64,000 nucleotides of DNA, from NCBI GenBank assembly GCA_002441465.1, contig DJWE01000050.1, forward strand, positions 6,335-70,334. Reading direction: 5' to 3'. The first letter of the stretch is position 1; each line of letters begins with the position of its first letter. The notes beneath the pieces are model-generated. The model was not told where the DNA came from. It saw only the letters and a program-made list of their open reading frames with translations, and did no database searches. The position numbers and the translations under genes were made by a program. Below, piece after piece: positions 34,131 to 42,863 of this stretch. The stretch is from Propionibacteriaceae bacterium UBA6238 (GTDB taxonomy: Bacteria > Actinomycetota > Actinomycetes > Propionibacteriales > Propionibacteriaceae).

Positions 34131-35519
34131 ATGTCCCACCCATTGCCCACCATCGGGGTTCTCGGCCTGCTGCTGGAGGCCTACCGTCCGCTGTTCCCCG
34201 GCATCCAGGACGAGCAGGAGTCCTATCTGCGCGGGGTACTCGCCGGCTTCGCCGACATCGCCGACTTCCGCTTCCCCGGCGCGGCGACCACGCGCGAGGA
34301 GATCGAGGCGACCGTGCGGGACTTCAACGCCGACGGCCTGGACGGCATCGTGATCGTGATGCTCTCCTACGCGCCCGGACAGCACGTGGTGCGGGCGATG
34401 CTGGAGAACGAGCTTCCCGTGGCCCTGGTCCTGATCCAGCCCGAGGAGCGCACCCGAGACGACATCGACGAGCGGGCCCTGACCGTCAACCAGGGCATCC
34501 ACGGCTCGCAGGACGTCGGCAACTCACTGCTGCGGGCCGGCGTCCGGTTCGAGGTCTACGCGGGGAGCCGTACCGACGGACGCCTGGGTCGGTTCCTCAC
34601 CGACTTCGCCGCGGCCGCCGCGGCCACCCGGGCGGCGCGTCGGATGCGGCTGGGCGCGATCGGCGCGCTCACCGGCATGGGCGACATCGTCGTCGACGAG
34701 ATGGCGCTGTTCCGCAAGCTCGGACCTCAGGTCTGCCACGACGCCGTGGGGACGGTCCTGCGCCACGTCGAGGCGGTCGCGGACGCCGACGTGCAGGCGC
34801 GGGTGGAGGCCGACCGCCGAACCTTCGACGTCGATCCGGCGCTGTCCGAGCAGGATCACGCCTACGCCGTCCGGCTGTACCTGGGGCTTCGGGCCTACCT
34901 GGAGGAGAACGGCTACTCCGGCCTGACCGCCCACTACGAGGACTTCGGCGCGGATGGACGCTTCCGTCAGCTTCCGCTGCTGGCCGCGTCCCATCTGCTC
35001 GCCGACGGCTTCGGCTATGCCGCCGAAGGCGACGTGATGGCGGCGTCCTTGGTCACGATCTTCGGGCACCTGATCGGGGAGGTGAACTTCTCCGAGATGT
35101 ACATGTTCGACCTGGACCGGGACGCGATCCTGTTCTGTCACGCCGGGGAGGGGAACTGGGCGACCGCGGCCGGCCGTCCCCGCCTGATCGACCGGGTGCT
35201 GACCGAAGGAGGCCTGGGCAATCCTCCGACGCCGATCTTCTCGCCCCGTCCCGGACGCGCCACGATCGCCTCGCTGATCCATCTCGAACAGGAACGGTTC
35301 CGCCTGGTCTCGGCCTCTGGCTCGGTGCTGGAGCGAGTGGAGCTGCCGCACTGCGACATGCCGTCGTTCTTCTTCCGGCCGGACGCGGGTGCCGCGGAAC
35401 TCGCGTCCGCGTGGTTGCGGGCCGGCGGTGCGCACCACCAGGCGGTCGTGCTCGGCGACCACGAGGACCGGATCTCGCTGTGGTGCCGCCTCAACGACGT
35501 CGAGCAGGTCCGTCTCTAG
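34131..35519 (+). CDS. L-arabinose/L-fucose isomerase-like protein
   Basis: 462 residues from ATG 34131, with AGAGGAG 7 nt upstream; ATG 34125 is also in frame. The region NQGIHGSQDVGNSLLRAGVRFE and the following Rossmann-like domain match the fucose/arabinose isomerase superfamily (AraA/FucI-like, metal dependent). Isomerises an aldose to a ketose that the upstream FGGY kinase could phosphorylate. The specific sugar is unknown; many such proteins are annotated only by fold. Confidence 0.78.
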   Translation: MSHPLPTIGVLGLLLEAYRPLFPGIQDEQESYLRGVLAGFADIADFRFPGAATTREEIEATVRDFNADGLDGIVIVMLSYAPGQHVVRAMLENELPVALVLIQPEERTRDDIDERALTVNQGIHGSQDVGNSLLRAGVRFEVYAGSRTDGRLGRFLTDFAAAAAATRAARRMRLGAIGALTGMGDIVVDEMALFRKLGPQVCHDAVGTVLRHVEAVADADVQARVEADRRTFDVDPALSEQDHAYAVRLYLGLRAYLEENGYSGLTAHYEDFGADGRFRQLPLLAASHLLADGFGYAAEGDVMAASLVTIFGHLIGEVNFSEMYMFDLDRDAILFCHAGEGNWATAAGRPRLIDRVLTEGGLGNPPTPIFSPRPGRATIASLIHLEQERFRLVSASGSVLERVELPHCDMPSFFFRPDAGAAELASAWLRAGGAHHQAVVLGDHEDRISLWCRLNDVEQVRL

Positions 35520-35524
35520 TCCGT

Positions 35525-35597
35525 GAACCAAAAGGGGACAGGTACCTTTTCGTTCAGAACTGAGGCGGACGAAAAGGGGACAGGTACCTTTTCGTTC
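35525..35597. repeat. Direct pair of the ~31-bp GGTACC-centred repeat
   Basis: Copy three at 35525-35555 and copy four at 35568-35597, same orientation, 12-bp spacer, six bases after the isomerase stop. Same unit as 9-74 (AAAAGGGGACAGGTACC, then TTTTCGTTC). It lies between convergent genes (isomerase and MFS transporter). Possible REP-like element or terminator. Confidence 0.85.
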
Positions 35598-35686
35598 ACG
35601 ACCACGGGGTTGTCGGTCAGGACCGGCGTTGACGGGACGGGACCACCCACTGAGGTGCCCCCTCGGGTGAGAGCCCGGATCGCTGG

Positions 35687-36883
35687 TCAGTCCGTGGCGC
35701 CGGACGCAATCCGCGCGGTGGTGAACGTCCGTCCGGCAGCCAGCGCCAGCAGGCAGGCCGCACCGGCCAGGCCGGCCGCCAGCATCAGCGCGCCGCTCGC
35801 GTCCGCCGCTTCGATCACGATGCCCGCAGCCGCGAATCCCAGGGACGCACCCGCGATGGCACCGCTGTCTACCCAGCCGAAAGCCTCGGTCGCACCCTGC
35901 TCGGGGACGCCGGTGGACACCTGCCACGCCACCGCGGCGAAGACCGGTGCCACACCCACCCCGGCCAGGCCCAGAGCCACGGCCAGCCAGCCCGGCTGCG
36001 GCGAGACCGCGGTGAGACCGAGGCCGAGCGCGACCACCCCCAGCCAGCCCGCCTGCGCCCACCGTCCCGCGGTGAACCGGGCGAGGGCGAGGCCACCGAC
36101 CATGCTCGTGGCCGAGTAGACCGCCAACAGGACGCCGCCGGTGAGTTCGCCGGACCCGAAGGCCGCGACCATCCCCGCCTCCACCGCGGAGTTCGCCGCG
36201 ACGAGGAGCAGGCATACCAGCGTGCCGGTGAGGACCACCGGACGGGCGAGCACCGATCCGAAGCGTGCGCGCTCAGCGGCGCGCGGGACCGCGTCGAGCC
36301 CGTCCACGGTCAGGATCCAGCCGGTGCCGGCGACCAGCAGGACCACGCCGGCCAGGACGGTCCAGGACGGCCCGACTCCGGCTGCGATGCCGAAGGCGGC
36401 GAGGGGCCCGAGGACGAAGATCACCTCCTGTGCCGCAGCGTCGAGCGAGAACGCCCGGGCCAGCAGTCCGGGCGGAAGCAGCCGCGGGAAGAGCGCGCGG
36501 ACGACGGGCTGGATCGGCGGGGTGAGCAGTCCGCTCAGCATGGTGAGCGACCCGTAGCCGACGATCGCCAGCGGCATCGATTCTCCGGACAGGTCGATCG
36601 CCACCACCGCGGACGCCGCGAGTCCCGAGCCGAGCGCGGCGATCGCGAGCACGCGCCTGGGCCCCCACCGATCCACTGCCCGGCTCATCGCCGGCGTGCC
36701 GAGGGCCCGTCCGACGGTGAGCATCGCGGTGACCACCCCGGCCGCGGCGTACGAGCCGGTGCGCTCCTGCGCGTACAGCAGCAGACCGATCGACCAGATC
36801 CCGACCGGAGCGCGCGCGACCAGCTGCGCGAAGAAGAGGCCCGCGAAGCCCGGTCGGCCGAGCAGTTGGACGTAGGTGCGCAC
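35687..36883 (-). CDS. MFS transporter
   Basis: 398 residues with about 12 membrane helices in two bundles. GTG start with GAGGGAGA upstream. N-terminal half has the cytoplasmic loop SRAVDRWGPRRVLAIAAL, in the position of the DxxGRR motif of the major facilitator family. No binding partner. Divergent from the AAC(3)-family gene; the intervening 134 bp hold a TTGACA at 36956-36961. Substrate may be a sugar product or a drug. Confidence 0.88.
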   Translation of the reverse strand: MRTYVQLLGRPGFAGLFFAQLVARAPVGIWSIGLLLYAQERTGSYAAAGVVTAMLTVGRALGTPAMSRAVDRWGPRRVLAIAALGSGLAASAVVAIDLSGESMPLAIVGYGSLTMLSGLLTPPIQPVVRALFPRLLPPGLLARAFSLDAAAQEVIFVLGPLAAFGIAAGVGPSWTVLAGVVLLVAGTGWILTVDGLDAVPRAAERARFGSVLARPVVLTGTLVCLLLVAANSAVEAGMVAAFGSGELTGGVLLAVYSATSMVGGLALARFTAGRWAQAGWLGVVALGLGLTAVSPQPGWLAVALGLAGVGVAPVFAAVAWQVSTGVPEQGATEAFGWVDSGAIAGASLGFAAAGIVIEAADASGALMLAAGLAGAACLLALAAGRTFTTARIASGATD

Positions 36884-37017
36884 GACTCTCCCTCAATGCC
36901 CCGATGCGGGCTCTTTGCAAACGGATCGACCATTCGTGATCCTAACGGACGCTTGTTGACAGCTTTGCGTCTAAACTGATCATCTACCAATCAGCTCAGG
37001 TCAATCTGAGGAGCGTC

Positions 37018-37941
37018 GTGCCCATCGATACCAGCGTCCCCGTCTCTCTTCCCGTCACCCGCGCCGACGCGCTCCGCAGCCTGCGTGACCTGGGTCTTGT
37101 CGAGGGCGACGTCGTCCTCGTGCACTCCGCGCTGCGTCCCTTCGGCCAGGTGGACGGGGGTCCCGGCGCGATCGTCGACGCCCTCCTCGATGCGATCGGT
37201 CCCTCCGGGACGCTGGTCGCGCCGGCCTTCACGTTCCGGCACGAGGCGGTCGACCACCCGCGGATCGACCCGGCCAACGACGCCTCCGAGATGGGCGCGA
37301 TCAGCGAGACCGTCCGCACCCGGCCCGGGGCCCTGCGCAGCACCGCCTACCGACACAGCTTCTCCGCGATCGGGACGCACGCCCGCACGGTCACCCAGAC
37401 CGATCCCGAACTGTCCGTCTTCGACCTGCGCAGCACCTTCGGACGCCTGCTCGCCCTGGACGCCAAGATCGCGTTGCTGGGATTGACCTACGTCTCCTGC
37501 ACCAGCTTCCATTTCGGCGAGTACCTGGTGCAGATTCCCGATCGCCATGTGGTGCGGCGGGAGGTGAGCCTGCAGGCGGCGGACGGGTCGGTGCGCGAGA
37601 CCACCATGCTCGACTACCAGCCGCGTCCGACCGACGATGGACGCGAGTACGAGCACGAGCACGACTTCGACCGCGCCGGGGCCCGCCTCGAACAGGCCGG
37701 CCTGGTCCGGATCGGATCCATCGGCAACGCCGTCGTCCGGGTCTTCGCGATGCGCGACCTGATCCACCTGCTCCTGGACGCCTACGGTCTCGAACCCGAC
37801 GTCTTCTATCTCGATCCGTCGGTCGGACTGACCACCCTTCCCGATGGCACCTCGATCTCCACCGGCGATCTCCAAGACGGCGCCGGCCGGCTGGTCGAGA
37901 CCTTCTGGTCGTGCGTCGACCCCGCTCTGATCCACCGCTGA
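37018..37941 (+). CDS. AAC(3)-family N-acetyltransferase
   Basis: 307 residues, GTG start. The family (antibiotic N-acetyltransferase, acetyl-CoA dependent) is seen from VVLVHSALRPFGQVDGGPGAIVDALLDAIGPSGTLVAPAF and from YRHSFSAIGTHA, which carries the conserved histidine, followed by VSCTSFHFGEY. True aminoglycoside resistance enzymes are about 260-290 residues. Here it heads a three-gene run with a PfkB kinase and an aldolase, so acetylation of an amino sugar is more plausible than drug resistance. Exact substrate unknown. Confidence 0.82.
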   Translation: MPIDTSVPVSLPVTRADALRSLRDLGLVEGDVVLVHSALRPFGQVDGGPGAIVDALLDAIGPSGTLVAPAFTFRHEAVDHPRIDPANDASEMGAISETVRTRPGALRSTAYRHSFSAIGTHARTVTQTDPELSVFDLRSTFGRLLALDAKIALLGLTYVSCTSFHFGEYLVQIPDRHVVRREVSLQAADGSVRETTMLDYQPRPTDDGREYEHEHDFDRAGARLEQAGLVRIGSIGNAVVRVFAMRDLIHLLLDAYGLEPDVFYLDPSVGLTTLPDGTSISTGDLQDGAGRLVETFWSCVDPALIHR

Positions 37942-37960
37942 CAAGCCTGGACACCGCGCT

Positions 37961-38896
37961 ATGGCACTGGTCTGCGTCAATCTCAACGCAGCGATCGACA
38001 AGCGTTACGACGTCGCGTCCGTGACGCTCGGCGGCGTCCAGCGGGTCGAGCGGGTTCAGGCGAGCGCAGGCGGGAAGGGGCTCAACGCCGCCCGCGGTGC
38101 CCTCCACTGCGGCCAAGCCGTGACGGTGACCGGGTTCGTCGGCGGGTTCGCCGGGCAGTTCATCGCGGCCGAGGTCGAGCGAGCCGGCATCGGCGATGCC
38201 TTCGTCCGGGTTCGGGGCGAGAGCAGGACGTGCATCAACGTGATCGACGCCGAGGGAGGATCGACGGAGTTCCTCGAACCGGGCGTCCGCGTCACCGCCG
38301 CCGATCTCGACACCCTGCGGCGACGGTTCCGGGAAGTCCTGGCCGGCGCCGACGCCGTCGCGATCTCGGGAAGCTCTCCCCAGGGTTGTCCCGACGAGCT
38401 GTACGCCGAGTTGGTCCTGGCAGCGCGGGCCGCCCGCGTCCCGGTGGTCGTCGACACCAGCGGACGGTCGTTGGCCGCGGCGCTGCCGGCGGCACCGACC
38501 GTGGTGAAGCCGAATCGAGACGAGCTCGCCGCCCATCACGGACGCCCGCTGGGCACCCTCGACGACGTGGTCGCCGCGGCCGATGCCCTGCGCGCCGCCG
38601 GTCCGGAGTGGGTGGTGGTGTCTCTGGGCGCGGACGGAGCCCTCGCGGTCGGCCCGAAGCAGCGGCTGCACGTGGCCGCTCCGCGCGTGGACGTCCGCAA
38701 TCCGGTGGGCTGCGGCGACGTGCTCGTCGGCGTCCTGGCCAGCGGGCTCGCCGAGGGCTGGGGTCTGGATTCTGCGCTGGCGCGGGCCGTCCGGCTGTCG
38801 GCCGCGTCCGCCGCGCACCCCGGCACCGGCGAGCTGGACCCGGATCTGGCTGCCCAACTCAGCGTCACCACCACGTCCCTCGGAAGGAAATCATGA
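37961..38896 (+). CDS. PfkB-family sugar-phosphate kinase (LacC/FruK-like)
   Basis: 311 residues. It starts VCVNLNAAIDKRY as in 1-phosphofructokinase and tagatose-6-phosphate kinase. Glycine motif SAGGKGLNAAR. Catalytic base in NPVGCGDVLVG, where the usual GAGD is GCGD. Its stop overlaps the aldolase start by ATGA, which strongly supports a kinase-aldolase pair: a ketose phosphate is phosphorylated and then cleaved to two trioses. Tagatose-6-phosphate or fructose-1-phosphate are the main candidates. Confidence 0.88.
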   Translation: MALVCVNLNAAIDKRYDVASVTLGGVQRVERVQASAGGKGLNAARGALHCGQAVTVTGFVGGFAGQFIAAEVERAGIGDAFVRVRGESRTCINVIDAEGGSTEFLEPGVRVTAADLDTLRRRFREVLAGADAVAISGSSPQGCPDELYAELVLAARAARVPVVVDTSGRSLAAALPAAPTVVKPNRDELAAHHGRPLGTLDDVVAAADALRAAGPEWVVVSLGADGALAVGPKQRLHVAAPRVDVRNPVGCGDVLVGVLASGLAEGWGLDSALARAVRLSAASAAHPGTGELDPDLAAQLSVTTTSLGRKS

Positions 38897-39756
38897 GCAT
38901 CGGCACCCGCGACCGCGTTGCGGAATCGGCACCCTCACTCGCTGCGCTGGCCCGGACGGCACGCGCGTCCGGATCGGGCCTGGCCGCGTTCAACGTGATT
39001 CACCTCGAGCACGCCACGGCTCTCGTGCGCGCCGCCGAGCGTGCCGATCGGCCGGTGGTGCTACAGATCTCGGAGAACGCGGTGAGGTACCACGGCGCGC
39101 TCGAGCCGATCTGCCTGGCGACCCTCGCGGTCGCGCGTGCGGCGAGCGTCCCTGCGATCGTGCACCTGGATCACGCCGAGGATCTCGACCTGATCCGGCA
39201 GGCGGTCCGGCTGGGCGTGCACTCTGTGATGTACGACGGGTCCCGACTTCCCGACGCCGAGAATCGCGAGACCACCCGGGCCGTGGTGGAGTTCTGCCAC
39301 GACGCCGGCGTCGACGTGGAGGCTGAGCTCGGCGAGGTGGGTGGCAAGAACGGCGTCCATGACCCGTCTGCACGCACCTCCCCTTCCGACGCAGCCGCCT
39401 TCGTCGCCGACACCGGCGTGGATCTGCTGGCGGTCGCGGTCGGTTCGTCGCACGCGATGACCAGCAGGGACGCGCGGCTCGATGAGGAGTTGATCCGCTC
39501 GATTCACAGCAGCGTCGACGTGCCCTTGGTGCTGCACGGCGCGTCCGGGGTGTCGGACGAGGGGATGCGCCGGGCGATCAGGGCGGGCATGACCAAGATC
39601 AACGTGTCCACCCACTTGAACCAGGTCTTCACCCAGACGGTGCGCGCAGTGCTCGCCGACCAGCCGTCCGTGGTGGATTCGCGCAAGTGGGTGGCCCCGG
39701 CGCGTGCGGCCGTGGAGGAGGAGGCGCTTCGCCTGCTCCGGGTGTACGCGGCCTAG
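38893..39756 (+). CDS. Class II ketose-bisphosphate aldolase (GatY/KbaY-like)
   Basis: 287 residues. Zinc-dependent aldolase: FNVIHLEHATALV, VHLDHAED (catalytic Asp and first His ligand), VMYDGSRL, VDVEAELGEVGG, VAVGSSHA and VLHGASGVSDEGMR. Size and motifs fit tagatose-bisphosphate or fructose-bisphosphate aldolase. Overlaps the PfkB gene by 4 bp. With the AgaS-like and NagA proteins it could close a GalNAc route. Confidence 0.9.
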   Translation: MSIGTRDRVAESAPSLAALARTARASGSGLAAFNVIHLEHATALVRAAERADRPVVLQISENAVRYHGALEPICLATLAVARAASVPAIVHLDHAEDLDLIRQAVRLGVHSVMYDGSRLPDAENRETTRAVVEFCHDAGVDVEAELGEVGGKNGVHDPSARTSPSDAAAFVADTGVDLLAVAVGSSHAMTSRDARLDEELIRSIHSSVDVPLVLHGASGVSDEGMRRAIRAGMTKINVSTHLNQVFTQTVRAVLADQPSVVDSRKWVAPARAAVEEEALRLLRVYAA

Positions 39757-39802
39757 GTGCAGCGCGTCCGATCTGGTCCTCGATGCGGCGACGTTGACCT
39801 CG

Positions 39803-40138
39803 TCAGCGCTTCTCGCAGGCGATGCCGTCCTTGTCGCGGTCCAGGCCGGAGCGGTATCTGATGATCTTCTTGTACAGCGCGGTCGAGTGCTTGAAGTTGG
39901 TCACCGGCTTCCCGCTGGTCTTGTCCCTGGCGTGGGACTTCCCGACGCCGTGCTTGTAGACCTTGTTCAGCGCGGTGCAGTTCTTGAACTTGTACTTCGC
40001 GGCCTTCTGCACCAGGTTCGGCTGCAATCCGGAGATCGCGACTTCTGTTGGTGCTGCAGCCACCGTGGGCATCGGTGCGGCCACGGAGCCGGCGGCGAAG
40101 GTGAGGCTTGCGATCACGGCAACAACGGATCTGCGCAT
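39803..40138 (-). CDS. Secreted excalibur calcium-binding-domain protein
   Basis: 111 residues. N-terminal signal peptide (MRRSVVAVIASLTFAAGS, then AAPM), then a short body and a C-terminal excalibur domain: FKNCTALNKVYKHGVGK and the Ca-binding loop DRDKDGIACEKR. Such proteins are exported and often attached to the surface. ATG 40138 follows GAGGGGAA. It is convergent with the aldolase gene and isolated. Confidence 0.85.
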   Translation of the reverse strand: MRRSVVAVIASLTFAAGSVAAPMPTVAAAPTEVAISGLQPNLVQKAAKYKFKNCTALNKVYKHGVGKSHARDKTSGKPVTNFKHSTALYKKIIRYRSGLDRDKDGIACEKR

Positions 40139-40211
40139 GGTTCCCCTCGATTCACGCAACTCGATCAGGCGCAGGATATCGCCGTAGGCGCGGCATTGTG
40201 CCGGAATCACG

Positions 40212-40448
40212 TCAACCCGGGTCGGCGCCACCCGGGGCTGGTTCCAGCAGTTGCTGGATCGCCTGGAGTGCGTCGGTGTCGACCCAGTACCAGGTCTGGC
40301 GGCCATCCCGCTCCCGCCGCAGGAACCCGGCCTCGAAGAGTGCGCCCCAGTGGTGGGTCACCGTCGGCTGCGTCAGCCGCACCTGGCCGGCGAGGACGGC
40401 GGTCGTCGCCAGGCCTCCGGCCAGGTGCTGTCTCGGGCGCTCGCCCAC
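40212..40448 (-). pseudogene. Truncated ArsR-like winged-helix protein
   Basis: 78 residues. The part LTQPTVTHHWGALFEAGFLRRERDGRQTWYWVD is a good ArsR/SmtB recognition helix and wing. The usual N-terminal helices (about 30-40 residues including the DPTR motif) are missing; upstream the frame is open but has no start codon for about 60 bp and no recognisable sequence. Likely a decayed regulator, though a short active protein cannot be excluded. Confidence 0.4.
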
Positions 40449-40548
40449 CTGTTCCTTGCTGCTGATTTCGGGTCGATATGGGACGGGTGCTCGAGAGAGC
40501 TCGAGGGGATAACCGAGTTGCGCCGGTTATGGCGGCCGGCAGTTGGCC

Positions 40549-40618
40549 GATAACCCGCCGAAATCGGTTCTCGGGGCGAGTGCGATCGAGCCGAGCCTGG
40601 ATAACCCTCCGAAATCGG
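40549..40618. repeat. 19-bp direct repeat, spacing 51 bp
   Basis: GATAACCC, one variable base (G or T), then CCGAAATCGG, at 40549-40567 and 40600-40618, with a related GATAACC at 40509-40514. They lie downstream of the GH3 gene stop. An operator array or remnant of a longer repeat; function unknown. Confidence 0.6.
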
Positions 40619-40653
40619 CAACGGCTGGTCGAGCGACCTCGGCGAAGCCCCGC

Positions 40654-42840
40654 CTACGCGCCAGGGGCGGTCACGCGGATCGCCGCCGGGTCTCCGGAGT
40701 AGGCACTGATCTCGATCTCCACGGCGGACCGCGGCACGATCGCGGTACACGCCGCGGCGTCCCAGGTACCGATGCGGCTCAGCTCCGCTCCGATGGCGAT
40801 CTCCTCTGAACCCCCTGCGGCCACGGTCACCGGGGCGAAACCGACCAGGTGACGCGCACCCTCCGCGTCGTGCGCATAGAGCTGGACGACGTGGCGTCCC
40901 GGACGCTGTCCGGTGTTGTGGACGCGGACCCTCACCTCGGCGTGCGCCGGGTCGGCGGCCGAGCGCAGCGTCGCCAGCGGCTCGACGACGAAACTGGTGT
41001 AGGACAACCCGAAGCCGAGCGGGAAGGCCGCCGGCTCGCCGAGCCGGTCGAGCAGGCGCTGCCCGAACCACTTGTCGTAGGTGATCGCGGTCGCGTCCCG
41101 GTCGAACCAGGGCAGGTGCTCCTCGCTGGTCGGCACCGAGAACGGCAGGCGTCCCGCGGCGTCGACCCGGCCGAGCAGGACGTCGGCCAGCGCGTTGCCG
41201 CCCTCCATCCCCGAGTACCAGGCGACCAGGATCGCCGGTACCTCGTCCTTCCACTCCTCGATCAGCACCGCTCCGGCCGCGACGATCGCCACCACCGTCC
41301 GCGGTTGCCGCGCGGCGACCGCCCGGATCAACGCGACGTCGTCGGCCCGCAGCCTCAGGGAGGCACGGTCGCCGCCGGCGGACTCGCCGCCGACCACCGA
41401 CCCGCCGCTGCGGGCGACCTCGCGCAACGCGTCGGCCACCGACTGGTCGGCCGCATCGGCGGGATCTGGATACAGCGCCCACAGATCGTCGCGACCCAGA
41501 ATGTCGCCACCGACCCATTCGCCCTCGTCCATGGCCGTATAGCCGACCACGACCACAGCCGCGTCCGCGTCCGCCGCAGCCCCGGCCGCGGCGTCGGGAT
41601 CCGACCCGTCGTCGTGGACGATCCTGGCCCCGGGCAGTGCGGCGCGCAGTCCGTCCAGGGCCGTCACCACGTAGGGCGCGCGCACGTCGGACGACCCGTG
41701 GTCGCCGGTGTTCGGCATGTCGGCCAACCGTCCCAGGACGGCGAGGCTGCTCAGCTCCGCTGCGGCCAGGGGCAGGGTCGCGGCACCCTGGGTCTGCTCG
41801 TTCTTCAGCAGCACCATCGAGGTTGCTGCGACCTCTCGGGCGAGCGCCGCGTGGTCGGGCCCGGCCACCACGTCCAGCGGGGGGACGACGTCGTCAATGC
41901 CGGCGAAGAAGCGCAGCTGGGTCGACAGGATCCGTCGGCAGGACCGCTCGACGTCGTCCCAGCTCGCCGCACCGCTGTCCAGAGCCTCGGCCAAGGCGAC
42001 GGCGCGCTGTTGGGCGAACGGCGCCTCGATGTCCTGCCCGGCCCGCAGTGAGGCGACCGGATCGCGCATCCCCCAGATGAAGTCGGTCATGGTGAAGCCG
42101 GTGAATCCCCAGCGATCGCGGAGGATCCCGGTCAGCATCTCCTCGCTCTGCCCGGCCCACTCGCCGTTGACCGAGTTGTAGGCGCTCATGATCGAGCAGG
42201 CTCCGGCCTCGACCACCTGGCGGAAGTGCGGCAGGAAGTAGTGGTGCAGAGCCTCGTCGTCGATGATCACGTCCACCGAGAACCGGGCGTTCTCCATGGA
42301 GTTGGTGGCGTAGTGCTTCGCGCAGGCCATCAGGTTGTGCTGGACGCCGTCGACCAGCGCTGCGCCCATCGTGCCGAGCAGCAGCGGATCCTCGCCGTAG
42401 GTCTCCTGGGCCCGCCCCCACGCGGGATGCCGGGGCAGATTGATGCACACCCCGGCGAACAGGGTGCCCCCCTGGGCCCTCCCCTCCAGGCCGATCGCGG
42501 TGCCGACGCGGGCCTCGAGAGCGGCGTCCCAGGTGGCGCCGCGGGCCATCGAGACCGGGAAGGCCGTCGAGTGCCCCACGCAGATGCCGCGGGGTCCGTC
42601 CACGAACTGCACCCCGGGGATACCGAGCCGGGCGACCTCGCCCATCGGCACCGGCGTGGTGACGTAGCCCTCGAGCACCATCACCCGCATGCCCTCCCAG
42701 AAGGGAGTGTCGCCGTCCAGCAGTCCGAGCTTCTCCTCGGGGGTGAGCAGCCCCGCCAGTTCCGCGGCCAGGGCGCCGGCGTCCTCGCCGCCGCGCACCC
42801 GGCCGACCAGGCCGGCGAAGATGTCCTTGCTTGCCAACAC
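40654..42840 (-). CDS. Glycoside hydrolase family 3 beta-glucosidase-like protein
   Basis: 728 residues, GTG start with AGGAAA upstream. N-terminal TIM-like domain with ACAKHYATNSMENARF (family KH motif) and nucleophile aspartate at residue 253 in FTMTDFIWGMRD (SDW in most relatives). Then the alpha/beta sandwich and a C-terminal fibronectin-III-like domain, the usual bacterial GH3 layout. No signal peptide, so it hydrolyses imported beta-linked di- or oligosaccharides. Last gene of an operon with an RbsABC-type importer, 23 bp behind the permease. Confidence 0.9.
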   Translation of the reverse strand: MLASKDIFAGLVGRVRGGEDAGALAAELAGLLTPEEKLGLLDGDTPFWEGMRVMVLEGYVTTPVPMGEVARLGIPGVQFVDGPRGICVGHSTAFPVSMARGATWDAALEARVGTAIGLEGRAQGGTLFAGVCINLPRHPAWGRAQETYGEDPLLLGTMGAALVDGVQHNLMACAKHYATNSMENARFSVDVIIDDEALHHYFLPHFRQVVEAGACSIMSAYNSVNGEWAGQSEEMLTGILRDRWGFTGFTMTDFIWGMRDPVASLRAGQDIEAPFAQQRAVALAEALDSGAASWDDVERSCRRILSTQLRFFAGIDDVVPPLDVVAGPDHAALAREVAATSMVLLKNEQTQGAATLPLAAAELSSLAVLGRLADMPNTGDHGSSDVRAPYVVTALDGLRAALPGARIVHDDGSDPDAAAGAAADADAAVVVVGYTAMDEGEWVGGDILGRDDLWALYPDPADAADQSVADALREVARSGGSVVGGESAGGDRASLRLRADDVALIRAVAARQPRTVVAIVAAGAVLIEEWKDEVPAILVAWYSGMEGGNALADVLLGRVDAAGRLPFSVPTSEEHLPWFDRDATAITYDKWFGQRLLDRLGEPAAFPLGFGLSYTSFVVEPLATLRSAADPAHAEVRVRVHNTGQRPGRHVVQLYAHDAEGARHLVGFAPVTVAAGGSEEIAIGAELSRIGTWDAAACTAIVPRSAVEIEISAYSGDPAAIRVTAPGA

Positions 42841-42863
42841 GAGTTTCCTGCCCTTCTTCGCGC

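Noticed and set aside
36976..36994. CTGAT-N9-ATCAG between MFS and AAC(3)-family genes
   Set aside because: Five-base arms are expected by chance in a region of this size. No second copy was seen.
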